Source: Azolla caroliniana
Taxonomy: Eukaryota > Polypodiophyta
DNA length: 64,000 bases
Reading direction: 5' to 3'
Assembly (NCBI GenBank): GCA_043228905.1
Contig: JBHGNT010000009.1
Span: 9,610,001-9,674,000 of the forward strand
The translations under genes and the position numbers were made by a program. This document shows, one piece after another, positions 30,651 to 41,064 of the stretch. Numbering within the stretch: position 1 is the first letter of the stretch; every line of letters begins with the position of its first letter. Below the pieces are notes generated by a model. It saw only the letters and a list, made by a program, of their open reading frames with translations. It searched no databases and was not told where the DNA came from.

Positions 30651-32180
30651 TTGTTAAATCCTAACCAATTCTACAACTTCACGACTTTCTTGCTCCGGGA
30701 AGACTCTTTGCTCAAGAAAATAGCAGAAGTCACTACGACTGACAAGCTCACCACAAAGGTCAAGGCAAGTATCACAAACCCCTCCCATGAACCCAAAAGA
30801 CCTGATTTAGCTCGTTTTACAATTCAGGATAATCTTTTGTTTCGAGATAATCTTTTGTATGTCCCAGAAGGTCCTTGTCGGACAAGGGTGCTTCACGAGT
30901 GTCACGATGATCCACTCGTTGGTCATTTTGGCATTGTGAAAACCTTGGAGTTGATATCTCGGGGATACTAGTAGCCACAACCATAGAAATTAGTCAAAGA
31001 GTTCGTTAAGTCATGCGACTTTTGTGTTCGCTCTAAACCATCTCATCATCGACCATATGGTCTCCTTCGTCCTCTCCCAATCCCCAAACGGCCTTGGGCC
31101 TCTCTTTCCATGGATTTCATCACTGACCTTCCCTTTGTTGGTGGTTATGACTCGGTATTCCTCATGGTCGATCGCTTCACCAAGATGGCTCATTTTACTC
31201 CATGTGCCAAAACCATTACCGAAGAGGAGACTACCGATTTGTTTCTCAAAATTGTGGTTCAACTACATGGACTCCCGAACAATATCACTTCTGATCGAGG
31301 ACCACAATTTGTTTCCAATTTCTGGCGGCACCTTCTGCAAACCTTTGGTTGTACTATGAATCTATCTTCCTCTTATCATCCGCAAACCGATGGACAAACG
31401 GAGCGGGTTAACCAAATCTTGGAACAATACTTGTGGTGCTCTCGTAGTTAACAACAAGACAACTGGGTTGATCTTCTCCCACTTGCTAAGTTCGCCTACA
31501 ACAACTCTCTGCATGCATCTATGGGAGTTACTCCATTTTTCGCCAACTACGATCTCCACCCCCACTTCAACATTTCGCTTCCCTCTGACTCTATCAATCC
31601 TTCTGCGTAGGACTAGGCACGTCTCTTGGAGGATGTACATCACGATTTTTCCTTGGAGCTCACCCTCGCTGCCGAACGCTCGCTACAAGGAGCAAGCTGA
31701 CCGTCATCACTTAGATGCTCCCCACTTTGAGGTAGGAGACTTTGTTTGGCTTCTCCGTCGCAATATTGCCACCACTCGTCCTTGTCCAAAGCTTGATTAC
31801 AAGAAGTTAGGCCCTTTCCAAATCATTGAGAAAATTAGTTCCATGGCTATCCGCTTAGAGCTACCATCCCACTTTCGTATTCATAATGTATTCCATGTCT
31901 CCCTTCTAGAACCTCGCCATATATCTGACATCCCTGGCGACACCCATCTCCTCCACCACCAATCTAGCTCTCAACCGGAGAAGAATATGAGGTCGACCAA
32001 ATTCTCGACTCTCATCTCTTTCGTTGCCAGCTTCAATACCTTGTCCTCTAGAAAGGGTACCCGATCTCCGAAGCAACATGGGAGCCGATACATCATCTCA
32101 AGCATGCCCCGAACATAGTTCGAGCATTTCATGAATGTTATCCACAAAAACCAGGCACAGGTCGACGGAGGCGGCCTAAG
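30651..32180 (+). pseudogene. Ty3-6 integrase with chromodomain
   Basis: Zinc region with V-L-H-E-C-H and C-D-F-C around 30890-31025, catalytic D in M-D-F-I-T-D-L (31110) and S-D-R-G-P-Q-F (31292), and E in G-Q-T-E-R-V (31396). The C-terminus has L-D-Y-K-K-L-G-P-F and H-N-V-F-H-V-S-L-L, then a frameshifted chromodomain (Y-E-V-D-Q-I-L, T-W-E-P) near 31985-32100. Double TAG at 30969-30974 replaces two tryptophan positions. Confidence 0.88.
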
Positions 32181-32191
32181 AGGGAGGATAC
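32178..32191 (+). other. Ty3-6 polypurine tract
   Basis: AAGAGGGAGGATAC directly before the 3' LTR start TGTCATAAAC. Confidence 0.88.
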
Positions 32192-32637
32192 TGTCATAAA
32201 CAGGATGCCAATGGGGGTTGAACCCATGACCTTCTGATCATATTGGGCAATCTTAGCAATTGAGCTACATCCATCTATGCATTATTGTATTGTGTAAGAC
32301 TCAACTTATTTCATTATAGATTGATCACTAGAACTTTCAAGAACCTTCTAGAGAATGCATCTTCATGCACTCTCTAGAAGTCTTCTAGCTTTCATGCATA
32401 CCTCCACATTCTTGTATAAATACCGGGGTGCAATCAAGGTGAACAACACCAGTTATGAACGCATATACAGTTGTTGTTTATTTGTCTATTCTCTCTCTTG
32501 CTTGTTCTCTTGTCTTTGCTCTCTCTCCCGTTATCTCTTAATATTGAGCCTCGTCTACTTGTCCTTGACAATCTTGTGATCTTGCTTATCCTCTCGCTCT
32601 CTCTTAGCACTTAGCCTCATTCCACCCGTTCGTGACA
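32192..32637 (+). repeat. Ty3-6 3' LTR
   Basis: 446-bp partner of 27151-27639, followed by the CACGC duplication at 32638-32642. Carries the second tRNA-like copy at 32208-32273. Confidence 0.92.
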
Positions 32638-32671
32638 CACGCCGACGATCAACATAGAAGAAATCGACATA

Positions 32672-33340
32672 ATGAACACTCAGATGGGAAGCGCTCTTCC
32701 TACTAAGAAGCTTGACAGAACGAATTTCGCATCTTGGGAATACAAGATGCATCAATACCTTGTCGGACAAGGTTACTAGAGCTACATTGAAGGAGCTCAC
32801 AAAACTCAACGCAACCCAACACATGCCGACTATCCCGCTTGGGAGCAGGCCACAAGCCGTGTGTTGTATTGCCTTGCATCATGCATTCATGATCATACGC
32901 TTGGCTATATTGGAGATTTGAAAACACCGAAAGAAGCTTGGGGAAATCTCAAGAAGATTTTTACGGCCAACACGGCTGCACGAAAGCTCCAACTTCAATA
33001 GGAGCTAAACAACATGCAACAGAGGGACATGTCGATCACCGGCTATACATTAAAGATCAATGAGCTGTGCAATGCCCTGGCTTGATTAATGTCGTAATCG
33101 ACAATGAAGAGATGGTGCAATCATGCCTAGGCGGTTTAGCACCCCGATTTGGCTCGATTAGATCGGCCATCCTTGCAAGGGAGAACCCTCCTTTATTTTT
33201 CGATATCGAATCAATATTGTCGGTTGAGGAAAATCACGCCCGACAAAGGAGAAATGAACTAGAGTGTCATATGCTCTACTCCCAGTCGAATGATAGAAGA
33301 AAAAGATACGAGACTCGGCGTAAACTAGCCGATAGCTCAT
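32672..33340 (+). pseudogene. Copia-3 gag
   Basis: ATG 32672. Copia gag of the family with K-L-D-R-T-N-F-A-S-W, Y-K-M-H-Q-Y-L-V-G-Q-G-Y, T-P-K-E-A-W-G-N-L-K-K and A-R-K-L-Q-L, followed by M-V-Q-S-C-L-G-G-L-A-P-R-F. TAGs occur at W (about 32776) and Q (about 32999) positions; a frameshift lies near 33077. No zinc knuckle could be read. Confidence 0.85.
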
Positions 33341-33835
33341 GAACTACACATCGAACTCCGACTACGACAATCATAGTGGAATGTTCACGAATTATGCATC
33401 GAATTTTGACTACGACGATCATAGTGGAATGTTTACAAATTACGCCACGGATTCTTACTACGGCGACCATGGCGGAATGTTCATAATGAGGCATGAAGCA
33501 CACTCGATGTCAGCACGGGCCTCAACTAGCGCCTCTGCCTGAAATAACGTATGGTTTGTTGACTCAGGAACATCTAACCACATGACGTCTCATGAAGATT
33601 GGTTTCGGGAATTACGAAAACCCGAATGACCTGGATATGTCGAGACAGGCGATGACACGACTCATCCAATACAACATATTGGGAACGTCTCATTCGGAAA
33701 CAACGACAAACAAACCTATCTATAGAACGTACTGCATGTCCCTACCATCACGAAAAACTTGGTCTCAGTCAGCCAGATTGTCGAACAAGGAATGCAGACC
33801 TACGATTCAACAACGACGACTACTTCATCGATAGT
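33341..33835 (+). pseudogene. Copia-3 gag tail and protease
   Basis: Starts with three imperfect repeats of about 39-45 bases encoding D-Y-D-x-H-S-G-M-F-T-N-Y (33345-33485), then M-R-H-E-A-H-S-M, a TGA at 33540 and the protease N-V-W-F-V-D-S-G-T-S-N-H-M-T (D-S-G intact). G-D-D-T-T-H-P-I and the L-H-V-P-T-I-T-K-N-L-V-S segment follow with frame changes. Confidence 0.82.
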
Positions 33836-34960
33836 GGCGGACAAGTCGTAGCCCACGGTCGACGAGAAGGCCGCATGTTTATCCTTGAATCGAACGAGGT
33901 AAAGTCAACCATGTTCACAAAGGGCCTCAAAGTCGAAACGGATTTAAATTTGTGGCAGAAAAGAATCGGCCACATTAATCTCCAAAAACTCTAGAACATG
34001 CAATCAAAAGGAGTCATAATTGGACTCCCAAATTTTACGCGAAGGAGATTACGGGCGTATGCGAAGTGTGCCAGTTCGGAAAGCAACCCCGACATCCATT
34101 TCCGAAAGAGCGGAATGTGAGAAAAGGGATCCTGGATGTCATACATTCAGATGTATGGGGACCGGCCCAAACATGCACACTCTACGGATGCCGATATTAC
34201 ATTACGTTCATCGACGACTTCTCCAGGCACACCTAGATCTATGTTACGTTCGGACACTTCCAGAGGTTCAAGGCCAAAGTCAAAAAAACTACGGGTCGGC
34301 ACGTATGCTGCCTTCGATCGGATGGAGGCAAAGAATACTTTTCCGATGATTTTAAGGCATATCTCCGAAAGGAAGGAATCCGACGAGAATTCTCATGCTG
34401 TCACACACTTCAACAGAATGGCGTAGTTGAGCGTAAAAATGGACACATAGTAGAAGTCGCCTAGGCTATGACGAATGAGAAGAACGTGCCAAAATCGTAC
34501 TGGGCAGAAGCGGCGAACAAGGCTGTATACCTCATGAATAGGTGCACAACATGGGGAGTACACGACGTAACTCCTCATGAGAAGTTCTTTGGGGAGAAGT
34601 CAAACTTATCACATGTCCACATTTTCAGCGCAATCGCTTACGTACATATTCCCGATGATACGCGAAAAAAGCTCGATCCGAAGTCGGAGGAATTTCTCCT
34701 CATAGGATACTCACTCAAATAGAAGGGGTACAAATGCTACAACCCATCTACCCAAAAAGTTCACGTAAGTCGAGATGTCGTTTTCGATGAGTCCGCATCC
34801 TGGTACGCACTAGAAACAACTTCGACTCTGACTCCGCTCGACCTGGAATCTACCGATATGGAGATGGAAGAAGAAGCTCGGCTCATGCGCATGTACGAAG
34901 AAGAAGCCCGATTACGACATGACTTAGTGGACCACGGGAGCCCCCGAGTGACCAAAGCAC
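33836..34960 (+). pseudogene. Copia-3 integrase
   Basis: Heavily frameshifted zinc-binding region and core (33840-34430); F-G-K-Q-P-R and W-G-P-A-Q are still readable in alternate frames. The C-terminal half is clear at 34468-34722: S-Y-W-A-E-A-A-N-K-A-V-Y-L-M-N-R-C, T-P-H-E-K-F-F and L-I-G-Y-S, with a TAG before K-G-Y-K-C-Y. Confidence 0.8.
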
Positions 34961-36174
34961 ACTTCGACTGAGTCCGAAACTCGACAAAGGGAAGGCCAAG
35001 ATGTCCGAATACGAAGATCCAATCGACAACGCGTCAACTCACTCCCTTGATAGTGAGTTCGAAGGCCTGGACATCCCAATCATTTGGATAGATGGAGAAG
35101 AAAGCCTTAGCATCAGCAAACGAGAAGCTCCGTTGATCCACCTGTGAAAAGAACCCCGTAAGCCACTTTAGCTACAATGATTATATAGCGCACCATTACG
35201 CCTTCATGATGAAGGTAGCGTCAGTATGAGAGCCGGAGATGCTTTCCGAGCCCGTAAAGGATACATGATGGGTCGATGTGCAATGCATGAGGAAATGGAA
35301 GCATTATGCAAAAACGAGACATGGGATCTCGTCTCTCACACGTCGCACAAGAAAGCGATTAGTTGTCGATGGATTTACAAAGTTAAATACAATGCCAACG
35401 GCTCCGTAAATCGCTTCAAAGCACAAATCAATGCACGGTGTAGACTACGAAGAGACCTTTGCCCCGATGGCAAAGATGACTACCGTGCGGACCGTAATTA
35501 CTCTTGCAGCAGCAAAAGGGTGGCACTTCCACGAGATGGACGTGAAAAACGCCTTCCTCCAAGGAAAATTAGAAGAGGAAGTATATATGATTCAACCACT
35601 CGGATTTGAATCGCGTAGTCATCTACAACCCATATGCCGCCTCAAGAAGACACTATACGGCCTCAAACAAGCACCCTGTGTATGGCACTTGAAGATCACC
35701 CAATATCTTCATCAGATCGGACTTCGAATATCAAAATCTGATACTTCCCTGTACATCCGAAACGAGTTGATAGCCCGATTGTCATCATCCTTTACGTGGA
35801 TGATTTGGTCATCGGAGGAAAGAATCTCGTCGAGATTAACAAAGTCAAATCACTTCTCTCCGGCAGATTCGAAATGAAAGACTTGGACGAGCTCCATTAC
35901 TTCCTAGGCATTGAAGTAATTTGGACACCAATCGGAATAATAATCTCTCAATGGCACTACGTTCTCAACTTACTCTACAAGTTCGGAATGACCGAATGCA
36001 AACCTGTGTCCACCCCTCTCAATCGTAATCTCAAGATGGATGCCGATTCCGGCACAGCCGTGTGCAAGTCAACTAAGTATCGTCAACTAATCGGCAGCTT
36101 AATCTATCTCACCATTACTCAACTCGATCTTAGTTATTCGGTCGGCCTACTTAGCCAATTCATGCATAATCCGA
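34961..36174 (+). pseudogene. Copia-3 reverse transcriptase
   Basis: Linker, then [49 protein letters not shown] and I-L-Y-V-D-D-L-V-I (YVDD near 35790) followed by H-Y-F-L-G-I-E-V and V-S-T-P-L-N. Four frames are needed. The soloLTR-1 insertion at 36175 ends it. Confidence 0.87.
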
Positions 36175-36823
36175 TGTCATGCCTTTCGGCTCCGGATCGT
36201 TGCGTGAGTCGGGTGGGAACCACTGAGGTTTTGGACTAGGAGAAAGAAGAATACAATATAAGGTTAGTTATGAATAGGTAGAAAGAGAAGTAAGAAATAA
36301 AACTTGTGAATCCCACGTGTTTAGTGTATTTAATCACTATTTAGATTGTAAGAAAGAGAATTTTGATGATAAACTCGTGAATCCCACGAATATATTAGAT
36401 TGATCAATCCTTGTAAAATAATCAACAACCCCATACATCTTTCTCTCCTCCTTATATAAGGATGGAAGAGGCTAATAGCTTCATGCTTTTTCTAAAGTGT
36501 TCATGCACACTAAATGTGCATGAGTTGCCTTATACACTATGCTTTTATTTCCTAAATATAGTGCTCATGCTCGCTAGATGTGCACGAGTAATTTTTTATT
36601 GGTGTACATTTTTCTTATAAATAAAGTATTCACGCATTCTAAAAATAAAGGTTGGGGTTTGTCTATGTGGAGGTATAAGGTTCGAATCTTGCCCTTTGCA
36701 CGTAATAATTATTTTAATATTTTTATTTTTATTTAATTTTATTTATTTATTTTATTTATGCGTAATTAAATCGGATATATTATATTTACATTTTTCACGT
36801 AGTGTATGAAATACACTACGACA
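36175..36823 (-). mobile_element. soloLTR-1 (Ty3-8 family)
   Basis: 649 bp; minus strand reads TGTCGTAGTG... to ...GGCATGACA. The ends and internal landmarks match the Ty3-8 LTRs (40211-41047, 46718-47500), including AACCTCAGTGGTTCCC near one end and a tRNA-like B box (GGTTCGAATCTTGCCC) near 36675. It interrupts a continuous copia frame that resumes at 36824. Flanks CCGA and CCGC suggest a 4-bp duplication with one change. Confidence 0.88.
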
Positions 36824-37306
36824 CCGCGAAACCTTCATCTCGATTGCACTAAGAGGATACTCCGGTATGTCTGTACTACGATGGATTACGGCATTATGTA
36901 TAAGTCAAATACGACCATTCGACTTGAAGGATACACAGACGCGGACTGGACAGGCTACAAAGCAGATAGACGATCCACATCCGGATTTGTCTTCTCCCTT
37001 GGTAGCGGAGCGATCTCTTGGACCAGTAAAAGGCAACCGACAATTGCACTGTCAAGCATGGAAGTTGAATACATGGGTGCGACAATCGCCGCATGTGAAT
37101 CCGTATGGCTCAAGCGCATACTGAAAGATCTGGGTGTTCCCATTATGGATCCAATTCGCCTCTTCTGTGAAAACATTAGCAACATCTACCTTGCTCGGAA
37201 CCCCGTCTTCCATGTGCAGACTAAACACATCAAAGTGCACTACCACTTCATCCACAAGCGTATACAAGCCGGAGAAATCGATCTACAACATATCAGTATG
37301 CTATGA
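36824..37306 (+). pseudogene. Copia-3 RNase H
   Basis: I-R-L-E-G-Y-T-D-A-D-W-T-G, R-R-S-T-S-G-F-V-F, A-L-S-S-M-E-V-E-Y-M, then L-F-C-E-N-I-S-N-I-Y-L-A-R-N, where the usual catalytic D of C-D-N has become E, and T-K-H-I-K-V-H-Y-H-F. Ends at H-I-S-M where Copia-4 begins. Confidence 0.88.
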
Positions 37307-37745
37307 ACCGGCCATCTTTCTCGATAAAGCAACCTTCTTTGTTGAAGCAAACTTCCATTCCTTGCTCCACAATTTGGCCTACCGAGACCAAATTCTTCGT
37401 TATTGTGGGCACATGTAAGACATTCTTGATGCAATTGTTCTTTCCATCGTTGCCGAATGGAACATTGCCGATGTGCCGAATGGGACGTGTGGTGTCGTCT
37501 CCCATCTCTACGATCCGGTGTTCGTAAATCACGAAACCACTCTTCGTGAGATGTCATGTGATGTGAGGTGCCGGAATCGATGAACCACACGTCTTCCGAG
37601 TTGGGGGTGCTTGTAGAGTTGGAGGCCAACATAGAGTTCGCTCTATGTCTCATTACGAATAGTCCGTCGTAATCATCGTATTCGGAGTTGACGGTGTAAT
37701 TCGTGAGTTGTTGACTTGTGGAAGCCGACTCACTTCTCTTTTTCC
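37307..37745 (-). pseudogene. Copia-4 protease region
   Basis: Minus-strand D-V-W-F-I-D-S-G-T-S-H-H-M-T-S (D-S-G intact), a frameshift, then I-G-N-V-P-F-G-N-D and L-H-V-P-T-I-T-K-N-L-V-S-V-G, and F-N-K-E-G-C-F-I-E. The zinc knuckle just upstream (C-C-K-I-G-H-Y-E-V-E-C near 37745-37780) is split by a frameshift. Confidence 0.85.
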
Positions 37746-38573
37746 GACATTCCACCTCATAGTGACCGATTTTGCAGCAATATTGCAAGTTACAGGCCTC
37801 GTTTGCCAACCATGTTCGGCATGGAAGCTCCCTCTTCTTCCGAAGGTTCCTCGATGGCTTCCGTGAAGGTTTGAGTTCCCTTCGTGTGATGGACCAAATT
37901 GGCCTCTTCTACCGCCGTGACCTCCTCCCCCGTGACCTCGTCCTCGGCCACCATCCGAACTTGAGAAGAACATTTGTCCTTCCGACGTCTTCATCTTGGT
38001 TCGGACATGGTTCTCTTCGACCAATAACATTGATTGGAGGTCGGAGAACGAAGGAGGGTTTTCCCTCGCCAACATTGCCGACCTCAACGAGTCGAATCGT
38101 TGTGCGAGGCCGCCCAGGCATACTTGAACCATCTCGTCTTCGTCAACATTTATTTTGATGGAGCCAAGCGAGTCACAAATGCTCTTGATCTTGGCGGTGT
38201 AGTCTGACACTGACATGTCCTTTTGCCGAATGTTGTTGAACTCTTGTGGGAGTTGAAGCTTTCGGGCAGTCGTGTTGGCGGCGAACATTTTCTTTAAGTT
38301 CTCCCACGCCTCCTTGGGCGTCTTGGCGTCTCGAATGTGGCTAAGCATGTGGTCGTGGACACATGTTGCCAAGCACAACATGACTCGACTCGCCGCTTGC
38401 TCCCATGTTGCATAGTCAGCATTCTTTGAGTCAGGTCGATTTTCTTGAGCGCCGTTGATGTAGCTCCAATACCCTTGGCCGACGAGGTATTGGGTCATCT
38501 TGTACTACCAAGATGAATAATTGCTCTAGTCTAGCTTTTCACTAGGGAGCGAGCTACCCATTTGTGTGTTCAT
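37746..38573 (-). pseudogene. Copia-4 gag
   Basis: ATG at 38573 gives N-T-Q-M-G-S-S-L-P, two TAGs at early R/W positions, then about 240 open codons from 38498: Q-Y-L-V-G-Q-G-Y-W-S-Y, T-P-K-E-A-W-E-N-L-K-K, M-V-Q-V-C-L-G-G-L-A-Q-R-F and a G/R/H-rich RGG-like stretch before the knuckle. One of the better preserved gags here. Confidence 0.88.
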
Positions 38574-38732
38574 TTTGATGTAGTGTCTTCCTTTTTTGAT
38601 TTGTTTCCCTCGATCACGTACTCGTGTTACGTAGCAGCACTACGGTAGCGGATAGCCGGAATTTGTCGTCCGCGTTTCGAACACACAATTATGAAGAGGC
38701 GGATGGGCTTAGTGAATGTGCTAAACCACACA

Positions 38733-38743
38733 CTGTGATACCA
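38733..38743 (-). other. Copia-4 primer binding site
   Basis: Minus strand TGGTATCACAG follows the LTR end TTAACA; one base off the Met site. Confidence 0.82.
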
Positions 38744-39182
38744 TGTTAAGAATTAGGTAAGTAATAATTAAGTATGGGTTAATTAATACCTAATTAAATG
38801 ATTAAGATAAGCGGAAGATTAAGTGATATGTGTGTGTATGTGTGTGAGAGGAAGAGAGAGAGGAAGATACAGTTATGAACAACACAAAATGGGGGATGAG
38901 TAACTATATGAAATTAGCATTATCATCATCATCAAAATACAAAATACCTACAATGAGGTATATATAGTGCTAGGGTGCACATTTGTGAGTATAATATAGG
39001 TACAAAAGTGTAAGTCCTATATTAAATGTACTTAGGAGTGGAGGATCTAGAATATCCCACTTAAGTACAAGGTCCTATTTAAGGCATTATAGTCAACACT
39101 TCTGACTAGATTCTATCTAGGTAACTATGACGTTACATGGTTAACTAAATAACTAAACTAAGTTGAGCTTGATCTCTCAACA
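38744..39182 (-). repeat. Copia-4 5' LTR
   Basis: Minus strand TGTTGAGAGATC...AATTCTTAACA, about 439 bp, with a GTATATATAG TATA-like box near 38958. The outer edge abuts the Ty3-7 scrap. Confidence 0.75.
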
Positions 39183-39526
39183 CACTTCTATATCTTCCAA
39201 CTTCCGCTCCAACCGTCGAATCCTCAATGTTAGAAGATCTTCTCTACTTATCTCATCTTGCCATGGCAATGCAAACCTTGCCATGGCTCAACAATGTGGG
39301 CGTAGTGTGGAATCCAAATATGATAAAACGCGCATGCTCCAAGGAACCTTCAAACCTCCGTTTGGGTTACACATTCTTCTTTCATGTCTCGGATTGCATT
39401 CACCTTGGATGGCGAAGGCTTCCGACCGTATGCTCCACACAAGTGACCTACCACCAAGATCTCGGTTGCCCGAATGCGGATTTTTCTCCCGAAAATGTCA
39501 AATTCGCATCTTTGAGCCTTTGGCTC
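39183..39526 (-). pseudogene. Ty3-7: RT fragment fused to integrase fragment
   Basis: Minus strand, right to left: E-I-L-V-V-G-H-L-C-G-A-Y-G-R, T-Q-T-E-V, a TGA, R-F-L-G-A-C-A-F-Y-H-I-W (RT end, as in Ty3-8 at 44440-44590), then directly L-P-W-Q-D-E-I-S-R-E-D-L-L (integrase region, as in Ty3-8 near 46085). All sequence between was deleted; CCATGGCAA occurs on both sides of the join (about 39258-39290). Confidence 0.78.
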
Positions 39527-39594
39527 TATAAGGGAATGAGGAGCGAGAGTGGCTGAGATGCAACGGAAGGACTGTGTGTGTACGTAGGGCAAAA

Positions 39595-39637
<43 letters not shown>

Positions 39638-39831
39638 CTTAAAACAGAGATAAACGATTGTTTATTACATTAACCAAAATACTTCCAACAATAACTAAGT
39701 TGCAAGGGGTTGGTTTAAATACCAACTAAACTAGGGCAGGTGCACTTTCTACTATTTACAAAACTAGCCTGGTATAACTATGAGCTAGTGTGAAACCTAT
39801 TACTATGGGAAGTTGAGTTCGACTCTCTACA
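39527..39831 (-). repeat. Copia-5 3' LTR
   Basis: About 305 bp, reverse complement similar to 26818-27092, with a (GA)n expansion at 39597-39632. Minus strand begins TGTAGAGAGTCG after the PPT. Confidence 0.85.
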
Positions 39832-39841
39832 CTCCCCTTCG
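39832..39841 (-). other. Copia-5 polypurine tract
   Basis: Minus strand GAAGGGGAGT-type tract (39832-39841) immediately before the LTR. Confidence 0.75.
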
Positions 39842-40210
39842 AACACAACTTCCATCTGTCCAAAAGTTGTTTCGGTTTGGTCTTCGGAATCCGGCTTCCG
39901 GTGTTCGTAATCCTCGAACTAGATTGTTCGGCTTTTCGGCTTTGTGCTTGGTTCAATTAACTACGTGTTGTGTACTCCATCAATTCTGGATAGTGCATGT
40001 GTCGCTCGCAGTACTCCCCCTCAAGCTCGGCAATGTGGATGTCGTGAGACCAAGATTCGATGCGAATTTCCCGAGCTTGTCGACTCCTAAGGCCTTCGTA
40101 AAAATATCAGCAACTTGGAGCTGCATACTGATATGATGTAGATCGATTTCTCTGGATTGTACGGGCTCGCGAATGAAGTGGTAGTGCACTTTGATATGCT
40201 TAGTACGCGT
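39842..40210 (-). pseudogene. Copia-5 RNase H C-terminal tail
   Basis: Minus strand T-K-H-I-K-V-H-Y-H-F-I-R-E, D-L-H-H-I-S-M-Q-L-Q-V-A-D-I-F-T-K-A-L, the typical copia end, then P-S-L-R-G-S before the tail to the PPT. The other part resumes at 47501 beyond Ty3-8. Confidence 0.88.
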
Positions 40211-41047
40211 TGTCGTAGTATAATTCGCACACTACGTGAAAATTACATTTTTGTCCATCTGGATGGAATCGGTAAGGAGGAACTGGTGAGAACCGGATGA
40301 AGGATGAAATCGGTAAGGAGGAACCAGTGAGAACCAGATGAAGTATGGAATCGGCAAGGAGGAACCGGTAAGGAGAACCGGTAATAATTGGATCAAGCAG
40401 AACCGGCAAAAGCCGGATAAAGAAGGCCAGTGAGAATCTCTCACCAGATGAAGAGACAAATTTGTAAATAAAAGAGAAGATTGTTACATGCATAGGGCAG
40501 GATTTGAACCTTGTACCTCCAGGTTAACGATTTTTAAGCCTTACCACTATACTAGCATATTATGAATTTTAAAGTTATACTAAACTTTATCCCATGTAAA
40601 TATTCTAGATATGCATGGTACAAAATGTTATTCATGCATACACACTCGAGTTAAAAGGAAAAAGATGGGATAGAAAGCTAATCATGCACATGCAGTGTGC
40701 ATGAAAACTAAAGTTAGGAAAAGCATGATGCTGGCATATGATAAACTTAGACTCTTCCAACACTATATAAGTAAGAGAGAAAGATGTATAGGGGTTGTTG
40801 ATTATTTTACAAGGGTGGATTAATATAATATAATTGTGGGATTCACGAATTTGCGAAATATTTTTCTCTCTTAATCTGAGTACTCACTAATACACTATAC
40901 TCGTGGGATTCACGAGTTTTTCATATCTTTCTTTCTTACAATATATTTCATATTCTTAATTTCCTTAGAATTTTCTTTTCTCCTTCTTCAAAACCTCAGT
41001 GGTTCCCGCCCGACTCACGCAATGATCCAGGGCCGAAAGGCACGACA
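40211..41047 (+). repeat. Ty3-8 5' LTR
   Basis: TGTCGTAGTATAATTCG...GGCACGACA. 40260-40450 holds an array of ~35-40-bp units with GGAACCGGT and AACCGGAT cores and a hairpin near 40429-40449. An antisense tRNA-like module follows at 40490-40562. TATATAAG near 40763. Confidence 0.92.
40490..40562 (-). other. tRNA-like module in Ty3-8 LTRs (antisense)
   Basis: Minus strand: TAGTATAGTGGTAAGG (a good A box) and GGTTCAAATCC (a good B box), with GGAGGTAC in the variable-loop position. Repeated in the 3' LTR at 46949-47020 and, degraded, in soloLTR-1 near 36663-36706. It resembles Asp/Glu-type tRNAs in the D arm. Confidence 0.75.
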
Positions 41048-41051
41048 CATT

Positions 41052-41063
41052 TGGTGAACCCGA
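41052..41063 (+). other. Ty3-8 primer binding site
   Basis: TGGTGAACCCGA, four bases after the LTR end; the same site as Ty3-3 and near that of Ty3-9. Confidence 0.85.
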
Positions 41064-41064
41064 T

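Larger units (their letters stand above)
27151..32637 (+). mobile_element. Ty3-6: complete but decayed chromovirus
   Basis: 5487 bp with LTRs 27151-27639 and 32192-32637 and a perfect 5-bp target duplication CACGC. Gag, protease, RT, RNase H, integrase and chromodomain are all recognisable but broken by about twenty stops and several frameshifts. It is inserted in the Copia-3 leader about 50 bases after the PBS. Confidence 0.95.
26818..37306 (+). mobile_element. Copia-3: Ty1/copia element, split twice
   Basis: 5' LTR, PBS, gag, protease, integrase, RT and most of RNase H on the plus strand. Ty3-6 (27151-32637) interrupts the leader and a solo LTR (36175-36823) the RT/RNase H border. The end of RNase H and the 3' LTR are missing where it meets Copia-4 at about 37306. 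Copia-5 further right has the same LTR family in the opposite orientation. Confidence 0.88.
37307..39182 (-). mobile_element. Copia-4: 5' end of a copia element
   Basis: Minus-strand 5' LTR (38744-39182), PBS, gag and the start of pol. It is cut at about 37307 against the plus-strand Copia-3. Gag is closely related to that of Copia-3 but the LTR is different in sequence from 26818-27092. Confidence 0.85.

Noticed and set aside
40206-40210. A 5-bp target duplication for Ty3-8
   Set aside because: CGCGT on the left does not match ACGCC on the right; only ACGC can be found on both sides with a two-base offset, so no TSD is claimed.
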